NCBI RefSeq assembly: GCF_000005505.3
Contig: NC_016133.3
Coordinates: 35,240,737 to 35,304,736 of the forward strand
Source of the DNA: Brachypodium distachyon
Lineage: Eukaryota > Streptophyta > Magnoliopsida > Poales > Poaceae
Direction: 5' to 3'
Length of the DNA: 64,000 bases
In this document: positions 1 through 11,172 of the stretch, piece by piece
Position numbering within the stretch: position 1 is the stretch's first letter
How the letters are laid out: each line of letters opens with the position of its first letter
Position numbers and translations under genes: made by a program
Notes under the pieces: model-generated
The model's input: the letters and a program-made list of their open reading frames with translations, nothing else
Told to the model about the DNA's origin: nothing
The model's database searches: none

Positions 1-170
1 TAGGCACCGGTTTACGTGCGTCCGACTATATATAAAACTACATGCATCTTGACAGTCACCGCATGTTACGCGTACACTAGCTTGTACATGGAGCGCCGGT
101 ACCGGCTAATGATTAATTCTGATGCACAAGTCAAATGTTGATCGTACAAAGTCAGATGATTCTGTACCCA
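1..170 (-). promoter_or_regulatory. Distal expansin promoter block lacking its gene
   Basis: This block resembles the distal upstream regions of expansin loci 1 (6803-6955) and 2 (15581-15770). Shared words include TTTACGTGCGTCC, GACTATA and GCTAATGATT, and with locus 1 also CAAGTCAAATGTTGATCG, in the same order. In both loci the block begins about 315-330 bp upstream of the ATG of a minus-strand gene. The matching gene would therefore start roughly 0.3 kb left of position 1. The regulatory role is inferred; the sequence similarity is seen directly. Confidence 0.6.
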
Positions 171-1341
171 CTTTAGATCTCCTTCCTATGCTCCCCTCTC
201 TCTCCTACTATAAACTATGATCCTTTTTCTTGAAATAATCATATGCATCATATGCACAGATGTCTAGTCTACGATTCTACCAGATGAACATTTACACAAC
301 CTGACTCAAAGGGCAGTAAAAAAAAACATTTACACAACTTGTTACTAAAATAGGTCCAATTTTTGTAGAAAATAATCAAAGAGGTACAACCAAAAGAGAG
401 TATTGTTTTCATCGAGAGGGACAACGACATAATTAGGGGGTGTCGATATATGGACTAGAGTGTAAGTGTTAGCTGGATGTGTAGGCGGTCCTTATTCGAG
501 AAGGTCACCGTACACTCGACAAGAATGACATGTCAATGTTTTTCAAATAGGTTATGTCACCCTGACTTCCCGATGAAACCTCAAGGCTCTCTTGACACTC
601 CGTCGGAGATTTCCCAAACTCGGGATAGGCCGCCCAATGTATTCATTGGGCCTTCCCTATGCTTCTTCCCTTGAGTTCATTATATTTAAGCGAGGATAAA
701 ATGAGAATACAATCCCAAGAGGGTATGTATATGGATAGAGGTCCAAGATAATTTTTACGAGCAAGCATGAGCACCGCGTTTTCATTAACTATCTGTGAGA
801 GGTGGGTAGGGGGAGGGCTTTACAAACTGAGAGCTAGAGAAGGTAACAAACGGAGAATAGAACAAAAAAAATCCAAGCAAAACAACCTTGAATTGGGGAG
901 CACACTTGGTAGCCAATTTCTATAGATACAAAACAACATTGGGCGTACTTGGGCATCGCCCGAGGCTATATTGGACCGCACCAATGGCCATAATTAGGCC
1001 TCTATACATCTTTCCTTCTTTGTGGCTGGCCATCCGCCTCCATTTTTTGTTGGATCACATGCATTCGTGTTTCGATCGCAAGTGCAGATGATGTTGGGAG
1101 AGCCGCCCGACTAGGCCTCATGTGTGTTCACTCGGCACAATCCTACTTGGACCTGTTTCAGGCCTGTGGAAACCCTAAGGGGCTTGCTTGATCAAACATC
1201 CATGGATGCTTGATGCGGATTCAACCGTGATCACCAACAAAAGGAGCAATCATGAGGGTCGAAACCTTGAACTTTAGCTAGATTGTAAGAAAAATGTGCA
1301 TATCCATGTTTGAAATCCTGGCTCTGTCCCTAATAGGGACA
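171..1341. other. Intergenic, no gene recognised
   Basis: Only short reading frames without family resemblance, splice logic or codon bias were found. The stretch lies between the expansin-type upstream block and the MULE target duplication. Confidence 0.5.
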
Positions 1342-1350
1342 TATATAATT

Positions 1351-1500
1351 GGCGAAATATCAGGTGAAAACGTCCATCTGATGAAAACCTGAAAACTTGC
1401 GACGCCAGACGTCGGATCCGTAATGTACACCTCAGATCGAATGTGGGAATGGAACCCACCACTTAAACACGATTCTACGGAAAAACCCTATCGTTTCCGC
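1351..1500 (+). repeat. MULE left terminal inverted repeat
   Basis: About 150 bp pairing as an inverted copy with 4493-4642 at roughly 90% identity by eye. Similarity fades inward just past the shared stretch TACGGAAAA. Confidence 0.85.
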
Positions 1501-2806
1501 CCCTTACAACAACTAGCAGGTGAAAGAGGGGGGCCTACGAAAGAACGAACCGCTCCCGATTTGATCCCCACCGGCGCAAGCGACCTTGAGACCTAAGCCT
1601 GGACGGACAACGACCAACGGCGGCGCCGCTCCCGAAGCTCGTGACGATGACCCTAGTCTGCGGTGGCGTCCCCAAGCGCAGGCATCGTGCTGGCGACGGC
1701 AAGGCTGACGGCACGCGCTGGCGGTGGCAACGCTGACCCCACGTGGCGGTGGCGGCGCGGCTACCTACGCGGCTCGTCGGCCTGGTCCTGAGCGACAGCC
1801 TCCTCTGCTACCTGGCGACCCGGTGCTGCACCACGCGAGGTAGAGATAGCAGCCTCGGCAGTGCCTCCATGGCTTGGCGTCCCGGCGGCTTGCTTGCCCT
1901 GCGCCTGCGGTGGCACTGGCCCAGGCAACCGGCCAGCGACGGTGATGGCCACGCGCGGCGATGACCCAGGCGATGACGAAGCTCAACGCCCCTGTGTTTG
2001 CTGAACCTGCTGTCTGCAGTCCCCTGGGTGTTTGCTTCCTGTTATCTGAATGGAGCTGTGTTATCTGAAGATTGTGATGTGATGAAGCTGTACAGAATTT
2101 TTTTGTGTGATGTTGTTTTGTAGCTGAATCGGTGCTCTTAGATGCTTTGCTGTACACTACTGAATCAATTTGGATGCACAGTGTGTAATTGCGGATTGGT
2201 TTAGCCAAAACATGCGAATGTACAGAGAGTATTTGCAATAATGTGAATGTAAGGGATTTTTTTTTGCTGTACACTGAATTATTTTGGATGTAAAGATTTG
2301 TAATTGCAGATTGGTTTAGGTTTAGTGTAATCAATGTGAATGTACAAAGATTACTTGAATGAATGTGAATCACATGGGAATTTTGGATGTTTTGCTGATT
2401 TTCTATTGTTGCCAAAATCTGTGGATTTTCCTCTGTTAAAAGTAAGGCACGATGCACAGCTGAAAACTAAAATATTTGTTGAGTTCCGAAACAGTTTCAT
2501 GCAACACAAAAAAAGAGGGGCAAAAGATAGTTGAATTCTTCCACGGTTTCAGATAACACACAGCTAGACATCAAAAAATAGGCATGAATGACACACAGAA
2601 TGTGAATCTACATGATTTTTTTTGTTGTTTTGCTAAAACACATAAGCTCTTGGACAGGTTGACACTTCTGAGTTCTGACATCAGCTCTTGGATATGTTGG
2701 AGCTTCAGCAAAACCTATAGTTTGACATGAATTGATTAGCATTATGTGTGAGCATACGCTTGGAGGAAAAAATAGATTATGTGCATACGACAAATACCTG
2801 TAGTTC

Positions 2807-3712
2807 TTAAGTTTTGTTAGGACAATTACGGCTGTCATGAAAGCCAACTTGATTACACTTCTTGCATGTTCTAGGCACTTTATTTTTCTGTCCACCAACA
2901 TTTTTCTTCCCCTCCCCATTCTTATTTTGCGTCCCTTGCCCGTCCTTACTTTGGTGTCCACCTTTGTCTAAGTGTCCCTTAATTCTTTTGCATCTCCCCT
3001 TTGTACGGACATCAGTTGGTGGATGAATCTCAACTTGGTTAGGCATACTACAACCAATGTATGCCTCGAATTCATCTTGTCTACTAGGACAATTTGCAGC
3101 AACCCGTTGAGACATGTTTCGTTTCATGTCAAGAAGAGTGTTTCTCAATGCTTCCAATTCTTCAAGAGATTGTTCAACCAACCTGATTGTGTCACCTAGT
3201 GTTTGGTGTATCTCAGAAACCATTTTTCTTTTTGCCAGATCTAAGGAACTCAAATCCACCCTCACCAACACGAAGCAATCGAAAGGCCTCAAATGTGCCA
3301 ATGCTATCTGCGTGACATGTGAATAATGTGCTTTTGGCCTTTTCACTGACTTGTCTGTTAGACCTAATTAAATGATGCTTCCTTTGTGTGATAAAGTCAT
3401 GAGTGTGCTCTTCGTGAAAGTATCATATTTGATATTTGTCATCCTTCGTACGCTTCACGATTATCATGGCCTCACACCCACATCTAGTGATTTTCCTGAC
3501 ATGTTTTCTTTTCTTCTCTCCATTCAAACTCATCTTACTTTACTCCTCTTTCTTTGATCGGAAGCCTGATTTTGCGCAAAGAAAGCGCCTCCAGACTATC
3601 CCATTATCAATGTTCTCCTCCTTCTGCCTAATTCGAACCGAAAATCCAACATTGTGTGCATAAGCCTTATAAAACTCTTCAACTGCTTCCATACTATTGA
3701 ATGTCATACTAC
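2807..3712 (-). pseudogene. FAR1/FRS-like remnant inside the MULE
   Basis: Two blocks of a FAR1-related protein are seen on the minus strand. At about 3712-3410 is a FAR1-type DNA-binding domain (EAVEEFYKAYAHNVGFSV, then Cys residues and a GCEAMI segment). It is interrupted by in-frame stops at 3540-3542 and 3423-3425. The second is encoded by about 3346-2807: a helical stretch, then a DVRTKGRCKRIKG motif, a Lys/Gly-rich linker and a terminal CCHC knuckle (CKKCNQVGFHDSRNC). The MULE transposase and SWIM domains that normally separate these two parts are missing; only some 60 bp lie between them. FAR1/FHY3 proteins are domesticated MULE transposases, so this is most simply an internally deleted transposase gene of the host element. 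A captured FRS gene is the alternative. Confidence 0.75.
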
Positions 3713-4492
3713 GGCTGGCTTTAATTTTTCATCACATTCGGGTGAACATGATGAACCCTAAAAATTACAACACCTATTAGTCATACAAGCTGATAATTAT
3801 TAGAGAAATTTGAGATAATGATACTCACACAAATTGGGCCGCTAGAAGCTCCCTTTTTGGTGTACAGAAGCTATCCAAAATGATCGGGGGAGGATGTACT
3901 TATGTATCAAGGACCCCTTCCTGGTTGCAGTGAGCAATTTGAATCAACTAATGAAGAAGAACAGCAACATCAAAGAATTCCAATGCTTACCAGTGTACTG
4001 CTACTAGGAGTCAGTTGCGTGGAAGCGGACATAGGCTCATCGATGTTGTTGCTTATGACGAGTGGCAGTAAAACGCGCTTTGAAGGGCGAGTCATGACCG
4101 GTGTAGCACAATGGCTCACAGCCAAGGCCAATGGAGGTCGAGGGGTCCCGAAGGAGATCACGGCCGGCGTCCAATGAGTGCTCCCGTACATGGACGGCGG
4201 AAGGACAGTGCTTCCATACGGGAGCAGCAGAGGGCGCGGGATGATGGCAGGCAATCGGCGAGCACTCCTGAAGGTACCGGGCGAAGGGATGGCGGACACG
4301 TACGAGGCCAGCAGAGGGCGTGGGATCACGGCGGGCGTCCGGCGAGCGCTCCCTTTGGTTGTCCAGCGAAGGCCCACTGTGCCCGAACATGGCAGGTGGT
4401 CCAGCGTCGGCAGGCTCCATGGCGATCTCAAGATCGATCGTGGAACAAAAAACTAATCGTTTCCAGTGCCCAATCGTTACAAGTTTTGTGGA

Positions 4493-4642
4493 AACGTCAT
4501 GGGGTTTTCCGTAAAATCGCGTTTAAGTGGTTAGTTCCATTCCCACGTTCGATCTGAGGCGTACATTGCGGATCCGACGGCTGGCGTCGCAAGTTTTCAG
4601 GTTTTCATGCATCAGATGGTCGTTTTCACCTGATATTTCACC
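4493..4642 (-). repeat. MULE right terminal inverted repeat
   Basis: Inverted partner of 1351-1500. Its outer end abuts the second copy of the 9-bp target duplication TATATAATT. Confidence 0.85.
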
Positions 4643-4834
4643 TATATAATTAACGACATAATGCACACTTGATAATGTAAGTATGTTGATTTGAGATCGA
4701 CTACAATTTGGAACCGTGGCCGCGGTCCATGTGTGAATCGTTATATAACATTTGCATGGACTATAATTCACTAGCTAGCCCACTTCTATTTCCACACAAA
4801 TTCAAGAATCAAGACCCACAACAACAACAACAAG

Positions 4835-5068
4835 TCCCTCTGTACCGAATTAATTGGCGCCGGAAGTTTTGTAAAAAAAACTTGCTATTTCTTGAAATCG
4901 AGCTCCAGCCCACGTTATACGAGAACTTTTTCAAAAAAAAACTGTAGTTTTTCGAAATCAAAGCGCAGTCCATTTTCAATTGAATATGTGAACTGCATGT
5001 TGATTTACAAAATTAACAGGGTTTTTTTTGCAAAATGGCCGGCGCCAATTAATTAGGAACGGAAGGAG
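4835..5068. mobile_element. Stowaway/mariner-type MITE
   Basis: About 234 bp with imperfect inverted ends. Both ends carry a CTCC(C/T)TC-type terminus and the palindromic word AATTAATTGGCGCCGG / CCGGCGCCAATTAATT. The right end is followed by TA; the left TA is not obvious. It lies directly downstream of the stop of expansin locus 1. There is no coding capacity. Confidence 0.6.
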
Positions 5069-5230
5069 TATATATGTACTTTTTTTTTCGGATAACAACT
5101 ATATATGTACTCATCCCCTGCAAAAGTAAAAACTTATACCGAAAATATAAAAATAAAACATTGTACTGTGTATTTCCAATCACACGTGCAACACCAGGAA
5201 AATGACCGATCTGCCTTAATCGCAGTAATA

Positions 5231-6475
5231 TTAGTACTGAACGTTGGACCAGTAGTTGTTGCCGCCCTTCCAGTTGACCGGAATGACCTGGTAGGCCACC
5301 TTCGTGGCCCCGAACTCGCTGCGCATGCGGAAGGAGAAGGGGGCCTTCAGCGGGCGCCCTGTGTCCATCCTCCAGATGGCACCCCACGACCGCTTCATCG
5401 GCGTCCAGGAGCCATACGACCCGGAGTCCTTGAGGTCCACCTGCACCACGTTCCCGTCCTTGTTCGCGTGCTGGACGAGCACCGCCAGGTAGTTATTGTT
5501 CGAGCCACGCTCCACCCGGAAGTTGATGTTCATCCCCTGGTAATTGCAAGGCACCCTGCATGTGTACGTGCAGGCATGACGTTGCAGTCGACGCGTCAGA
5601 TCGATTGCGAGTACGAAACAGGAGACAAAAATTCCATGAACGAGTCTCCGGATTGTTTCAGGCAACTCGATCATATATTTCAGGTTTCAGCGATGAAGAA
5701 GTAATGAATTGACTTATGTCAGAAACGTGTTAGTTACCGACCTCCTGAACTGGATGTCGAGGATGCCGGCGCGGCGGAGGTTTTCGTTCTGGCCGTACTT
5801 TGCCATGGCGCCGAACGCCGTGCCGCTGAGGTCAAAGTAGTACTGGGCGATGTTGTTGTAGTTCATGTCAGTGATCGTCACCCTCTTGGGCTGGCCGGAG
5901 CAGGCACGGTTGTTCTTGTAGTCGCATTTTATCTGAAACAGCAAGAGGAATCATGTACAGCAGGGCAGGGCCTTCACTAACAGTGATCGGCATCGTAAAA
6001 TTACTACTCCATGCTTGTATGAAGCGCAATTACCGCACCTCGTAGCAGGTGCCGCAGCCAGCGCCGTCCATGAACAGGGGCTGGTTGCCGCATGCGTTCA
6101 TCGACAAAATCGGGTACAGATTATTGTTCGAGTAGGCGCATGCACCACCTGCGGATCGTCGACCAACGTTGTGAGGGGTAAGTCAGCACTGCGTAATGCA
6201 GGCAGCATTTCTAAAAAGACGACCGAGTTCACACGCATGCCTAATGCAAGCATGTGCCGTCATCGGCAGGAAACATAGTAGTATGAGCTTAGCGTACCGC
6301 CGTTTGCGGGGCCGGCGCCGGTAGGGGCGCCGTACCAGGTGGCCTTTGCGGGGAGCCAGGCAGAGCTGTAGGATCTAGCGGGGGAGGCCTGGGCGCCGTA
6401 GTAATTGGCCGCCGAACGGTTGACAAGCATGGAGAAGAGGATTGCCACAAGGGCGCCGGTGAAGACCCCAGCCAT
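5231..6475 (-). pseudogene. EXPB: Beta-expansin locus 1, frameshifted
   Basis: Expansins are secreted, non-hydrolytic wall-loosening proteins with a double-psi beta-barrel (DPBB) domain and a CBM63 domain. Four exons are recognisable: 6475-6298, 6149-6039, 5932-5742 and 5555-5231. Exon 1 has a signal peptide and the [11 protein letters not shown] motif; exon 2 has the Cys-rich ACGNQPLF and CGTCYE blocks; exon 3 has TDMNY and FDLSGTAFG; exon 4 encodes the CBM63 domain. Exon 2 is 111 bp, whereas the other three loci have exactly 110. An extra T near 6120-6121 shifts the frame between ACAYSNN and LYPILSMN, giving a premature TGA at 5870-5868 in exon 3. No alternative GT or AG site restores phase. 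The catalytic-region HFD motif reads YFD. Exons 3-4 are otherwise open, so the lesion may be recent or a sequence error. Confidence 0.85.
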
Positions 6476-6584
6476 GTTGGCACTACAATACGCTGCACGA
6501 TCGATCGAACCTTAGGCTATGTACTTGCTGGAGTACTTCTCCTGTCTGTGTTTTGATGGCGGCATGAGATGACATTGCCGGGGC

Positions 6585-6591
6585 ATTTATA
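6585..6591 (-). promoter_or_regulatory. TATA box of expansin locus 1
   Basis: TATAAAT on the minus strand, about 110 bp upstream of the ATG. It sits in a context (plus strand CATTGCCGGGGCATTTATAGG) that is nearly identical at loci 2 and 3. Confidence 0.75.
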
Positions 6592-6802
6592 GGCTGCAGG
6601 GCCAATAGGAAAATGAGATGGGAATTAATTGAACGATCGATCGACGTGTACGAGACTACGAGTCGATCGGCCGACCGACGTGTACGAGTCGATCGATCGG
6701 TGTCGATGCCAGTTGCAGCTGACGTGTGAATGCCGTGTTTTAAAGCTACGTGCAAGGTCTCTCTCACATGGCTGATGGAATCATATGGAAGAACGGAGCT
6801 AC

Positions 6803-6955
6803 GCACCGGCCGGTTTAAGTACGTGCGTCCGACTATAAAATCACGTTGGCTCGCAGTCACCGCTTGTTATGCGCCCCCGCTAATGATTTGTACGCACAAG
6901 TCAAATGTTGATCGCGGGAAGTCAGACGATTCTCATGCCGCGTTACATCCAATCC
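6803..6955 (-). promoter_or_regulatory. Conserved upstream block of expansin locus 1
   Basis: Shares ordered words (ACGTGCGTCCGACTATA, GCTAATGATT, CAAGTCAAATGTTGATCG, AGTCAGACGATT) with 1-170, and a subset of them with 15581-15770. This indicates that the duplication unit extends to about 0.5 kb upstream of the gene. Any cis-element function is inference. Confidence 0.6.
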
Positions 6956-7097
6956 TACGCTATCCCGATTCTTAGCACATGTATATACGCTCTGTTAGCT
7001 ATAGGGCGTACAAAATGCAGGTGCTTGATCTATAAAAATACCCCCTCCCTCTGTTCCTAAGAGGGAGTACTCTTTTTTGTCACTTGGATACGATATA

Positions 7098-7209
7098 CTC
7101 CTACCGTCTAATATTAAATAAATCAAATTTGTCTAAATATAGATGTGTGTATATCTAAAAGTGTTTAGATACATGTAATATTTCGGGACTTAATATTTGA
7201 CGAAGGGAC
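7098..7209. mobile_element. Short Stowaway MITE
   Basis: 112 bp flanked by TA on both sides. Inverted ends are CTCCTACCGTCTAATATTAA and, read from the right, GTCCCTTCGTCAAATATTAA. Confidence 0.7.
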
Positions 7210-7785
7210 TATTAGTATTAGTATATGCTTGTCTTGACAACTGCTGCTTGACGAGGCAATAACGATGTTCAATACAAATGTGAATATGGATTAGTTTACG
7301 TCGATTGTTGATTGATATTAATACAACCGTAAGTCACTTGCAAAGAAGTGCTCTGCACATCAGGGGGACCACTCTCCTCTTTTTCCGGAATGAAAAGAGG
7401 ACACAATTCTTGCATGGACGTTTTCTAGTGTACCCCATCCTCTCACTTTTTATCCGATTCCGATGAACAACTGTCCAGCAACACACATCGCTGAGGACCG
7501 ACACATAGCTGAAGTGCCTTTCCCGCGCGTGTCTTCTGCACCGTCATGCATCCCGGCTCCTTGTACTCCCCTCGCATGCATGTCCCGCCTCCCACGGCTC
7601 TGTCGTGGGATTCATCAAAAAAGTATTTCATTGTAAGTTCCACACCTTTTAAGTATTTTTAGAAAAAAACTAGCACGATGGCCTGCGCGAAATACGCGGG
7701 CTAGATTGATGATCATTGTTGTATTATTTCTATTGTACGTGTGTGCTGATGTCGTACCTCTTTGATTCTCTGTCATACTGATATA
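7210..7785. other. Intergenic, nothing recognised
   Basis: Spacer between two MITEs. No supported gene or RNA. Confidence 0.5.
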
Positions 7786-8014
7786 CTCCCTCTGTTCAGG
7801 TTTATAAGTCCCGCATGGAATTTTATGCGGAACTTCGCAAAACATTACTTTGGTAATACGACACTATTGTGACACAAAAAAATATTGTTTTATTCGTATT
7901 GAAAAAATCTACCAATAATATAATGTTTATATACATACATTATTTTGTGTATAATTGTTCGTCAAGGTTTGGCCGAAAATTCAACGCATGGCTTATTAAT
8001 CTGTACGAAGGGAG
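7786..8014. mobile_element. Stowaway MITE
   Basis: 229 bp between TA dinucleotides. It starts CTCCCTCTGTTCAGG and ends with a CTGTACGAAGGGAG terminus, the classic cereal Stowaway ends. AT-rich, no coding capacity. Confidence 0.75.
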
Positions 8015-9901
8015 TATAATTCACTGGTATTGAATTTTGTCTGATACGTATCTATTCGTCGTATTTGTAATTTTAAAATCGAAGACATGAGATTTGTATA
8101 CCTAAGAGAAACTCCCGCAGATTTCCTAAATTTAAGCCTCCAAAATCCTATATGGGGATTCCCTATAAAAGATTCTTCCTCTAAATTTGTGTTTTCTCCG
8201 GCAGGCTTTCTACCGCACTCCCCTTATTTCACTCTTCTAGTATTTTATTCAACCATTTTTCTAAACTTTCGTGTTTCAGACGACTTATTCATAAAATTTA
8301 AATTCAAATTATTTAAATCAAATCATTTTATTTATAGCACCAAAATTAACTATATAATATGGAGTATCATAATGGTTATAATTTAATTTACAAAGTTTTT
8401 TAATTAGCGGTGTGTGTTTTTACAAACTATTATACTACTACTTGAATTGTTCTCTCCTTGATCTCTACATGAAGAAAGATCCACATGCAGCAACGGCTGT
8501 TTCCCTTTTCTCCCTCTCGCTCTCTTACCTTTTTCTCATTCTCTCTCTCTTCCTTTCCACCGTACAGGCTGGGGCTCACTTGAAGCTTAAAATCGTCCGT
8601 CGTCGGACGCCTCTCCCCATCCCCAACACCACCGCTAGCTATCCCATCCCCAGCACTAACGCCACCGACTACCTCAACCAACGTCGTCGCATCATTCGTT
8701 GCCACTGTGCCGACCTCGACGCCGCTCGGCCACTACCTTCCCCATCTCCTGTCCAGCAACTCGACGACGCCTCGCTCAGATCCGGCGGTGCCCCACTACT
8801 TCCTGCTAGTAGTTTGGCGCGCCAGCTTCACAAGCCGTATCGGATATCTTCTTCCTCGTATCGCCGTCGCTAGTGTCCGCTGGCACCTTGTCGGTCTCTT
8901 CTTTCTCTGAAGGTGAGTCTTCTCGTATTCTTGTGATATTGTCTTCCTTTTCCCTATCTTCTTCTGCGTCCAAGTCTTCAGATTTCATGGCCAGCTGTTG
9001 TACCTACCCATGTCGAACAGGCAGTATCTTCAAGCTAGAAATGAGCAGCAGTGGTGGCCGAAATTGATGAGTAAAGGAGCGGCTAGGGATGAGTTGAGTG
9101 GTGAAAGTTTGTTGGCATCTTCGTCCTTTTTGCAACTTTGGCTTCGACGGTTGAATTTAGAAAAAATTTTGTCCATGATGTGCTGCAGTGTGTTATCGGG
9201 ATCTGACCTGAGGGCAGGGCCATCTCGAGGAATTGGGCCCCCACGGAGCGAAATTGAAAATTTTGGTTTTGAAATTATGACCGAAAATGAAAGAAGACAG
9301 GGCCGTGTCTCTTGTTTCGTAGCTTGACGAACTATAGTGTAATAGTGTCGCGTACCGTTAGTCACAAAACTGATCAATTGATTAGACCTGAAAAATGGAA
9401 CTAATTGAATTGATCTTCAATGAATCAAAGGAGACATATTATTGACCAGAGCTGGATTTGGGTATCTGATCGGTTCGACTCAGGTCGTCTGCCCTCGACT
9501 CGTGCAGATGTTTTTTTTGCGGCCTCATGCAGAATTGACGCCGCTTGTGGAGAGCAGGGACGCAACCGCGCAGGGACAGACGGATGCAGGGCAACCAGAA
9601 ATCAGCTGCAGATGAAGATTGAAGAGTAGATGAACCGACGAAAGTCGAGCAGACGAAGCTTTCAAGCAGGGCGCGATCGAATAGACGATTCCTTTTTTCC
9701 TCCGCGTCATTGTCGACATGCAGTTGTATGTCCCTGAGGGGTTGTTATTTTTTTTTCCTTGGCTTAGTCCTATCTAACTAATTACGATTTGGGGGCCGCA
9801 GTGGAGAATCATCAGATGGACGAAGCTAACGGCCATGGAAAAGCATCGGACCGCCGAAGCTAACGTAATCTGTTTGGACGACTGGGTTCGGTAAGATCTC
9901 A
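8015..9901. other. Unassigned region with leader-like segment
   Basis: About 8470-8910 on the plus strand is C-rich, with CT-rich tracts followed by many CC-containing codons, and ends at a good donor (AAG|GTGAGTC near 8911). A further open segment follows from about 8990, beginning near an ATGGCCAGC context. I do not recognise the predicted product, and the frame closes within about 110 codons. This could be the 5' part of a degraded transposon gene or a fragment of a host gene. No function is proposed. Confidence 0.3.
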
Positions 9902-10672
9902 TATCTAACGTCTGAAAATAATTGGGGTGATGTGGATCAACATGGAACCTTATATATCATAATGGAGAGTAATAACTCATGAATGCAAAAATATAGATTA
10001 TCATGAGTAGAGCTGAGCTTAGTACTTAATATTTTCTTAATTCATGAGAGAAAACAACTCCAAATAAAATTGAGAGGTTGTACTATATTGACAGATCATC
10101 TTTGAGCTCATAATTTGTTGTATATTTTGCCCTTGCATGTTGTGGCGACGTCACCAGAATTTGGTTAAACACTTGAAGTTCGGCAATAAAAGCTTGCATA
10201 TAAACAGCCGTGTAGTATTATCAAAGTTTGTCAAACGATTAACCAAATATCGTCAACTTAAATGAACTTAAAAAATGTTGTCGCATTTTAGGAACCAAAC
10301 AGACCATCGATACGCGTGATTACTTTCAAAAGCCTGTCCATGCTATGAAATATACGACGAGTTAACAACTTATAACTTATTTTCGCGTCTAGTCTAGTAC
10401 GACAGTGTAGAACATAGATGGATCATTAGTTACTTGTTGGGCTTTACGTGCATTTATAAATTATTACACACATTGGGCCATGTATTTAAGTGAAAAGAAC
10501 TCCTATTAGCTACCACTAACAATGACACCCTAGGACTGTACGTGTGGGCCAACAAAATCTTTGACGTTACATGAGCAGCCCATTAAATATAAGTATCTCA
10601 TTAAATATTGACCCATAGATATAAGATCCAACGGTTTAAATAATTCTGATGATGTGGATCAACGTGGAGCCT
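9902..10672 (+). repeat. Direct-repeat-flanked segment, probable TE
   Basis: About 50 bp at 9902-9950 recurs at 10624-10672; both contain GATGTGGATCAAC followed by TGGA and CC. The intervening 0.7 kb is AT-rich and non-coding. The arrangement suggests a small transposable element or a segmental duplication. The class was not identified. Confidence 0.4.
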
Positions 10673-10729
10673 CCCATCAGTACCCCTCATATTGCTTTTA
10701 ATATATAATAGATATTTTTAAACACTTTC

Positions 10730-10975
10730 GACTTTATGGAAAACTTCCAAAATATTTGAAGAACTTCCGTCAACGTATTGACCACCTTTCAACAATTTGA
10801 GGACTAACTTTCAAAAATATTACCAATTACCAAACTTACAAGAACACCATTCAAAAAATGTAGGACCAACTTAAAACAAGATTTGAGGAACCAATTTTCA
10901 AAAGTTTTTGATAAACTTTCAAGATTTTTAGGTCCAACTTTTAAAAAAATTGAGAACCGACTTTGAACAGAAAGT
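10730..10975 (+). repeat. Degenerate short-period repeat array
   Basis: Variants of an AACTTTCAAAA...TTTGAGGA motif recur about every 25-30 bp, heavily diverged. Non-coding. Confidence 0.45.
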
Positions 10976-11172
10976 GGAGCGAAATTTTAAGAATTGACAA
11001 CAAGGAAGAAATAAAATTAGTAACGCCATAAAACGCCGGCCTCCGACGGTGTCCGAAGCTTGATTCAATCGGTATGAGCTCCTGGCGGCACATAACGTGG
11101 CAACACATAGCATCAGCCTCTCGGTGGCAGCCTCTACAATGCCAATGTGAAAGTGAAGGCCTCCTAGTGGCA

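Larger units (their letters stand above)
1351..4642. mobile_element. Mutator-like element (MULE), 3.3 kb, degenerate
   Basis: The element has long terminal inverted repeats of about 150 bp. The left end begins GGCGAAATATCAGG and the right end, read inward, GGTGAAATATCAGG. It is flanked by a perfect 9-bp direct repeat TATATAATT (1342-1350 and 4643-4651), the target-site length typical of Mutator. Both ends have GC-rich subterminal sequence (about 1560-1980 and 4080-4440). The AT-rich middle carries minus-strand FAR1-type remnants. No transposase catalytic domain remains, so it is non-autonomous. It inserted in the 3' flank of expansin locus 1: the sequence right after it (AATGCACACTTGATA) also occurs downstream of locus 2 near 13575. 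Confidence 0.88.

Noticed and set aside
1765..2457. 230-codon minus-strand frame in the MULE
   Set aside because: Low-complexity N-terminal half and a GC-rich leader-like half; no similarity to transposase or host proteins.
5105..5704. 199-codon plus-strand frame over expansin locus 1
   Set aside because: Reverse-strand shadow of the CBM63-encoding exon; the minus strand shows the family protein.
8430..8705. 91-codon minus-strand frame at 8430-8705
   Set aside because: Shadow of a CT-rich leader-like segment; no domain or splice support.
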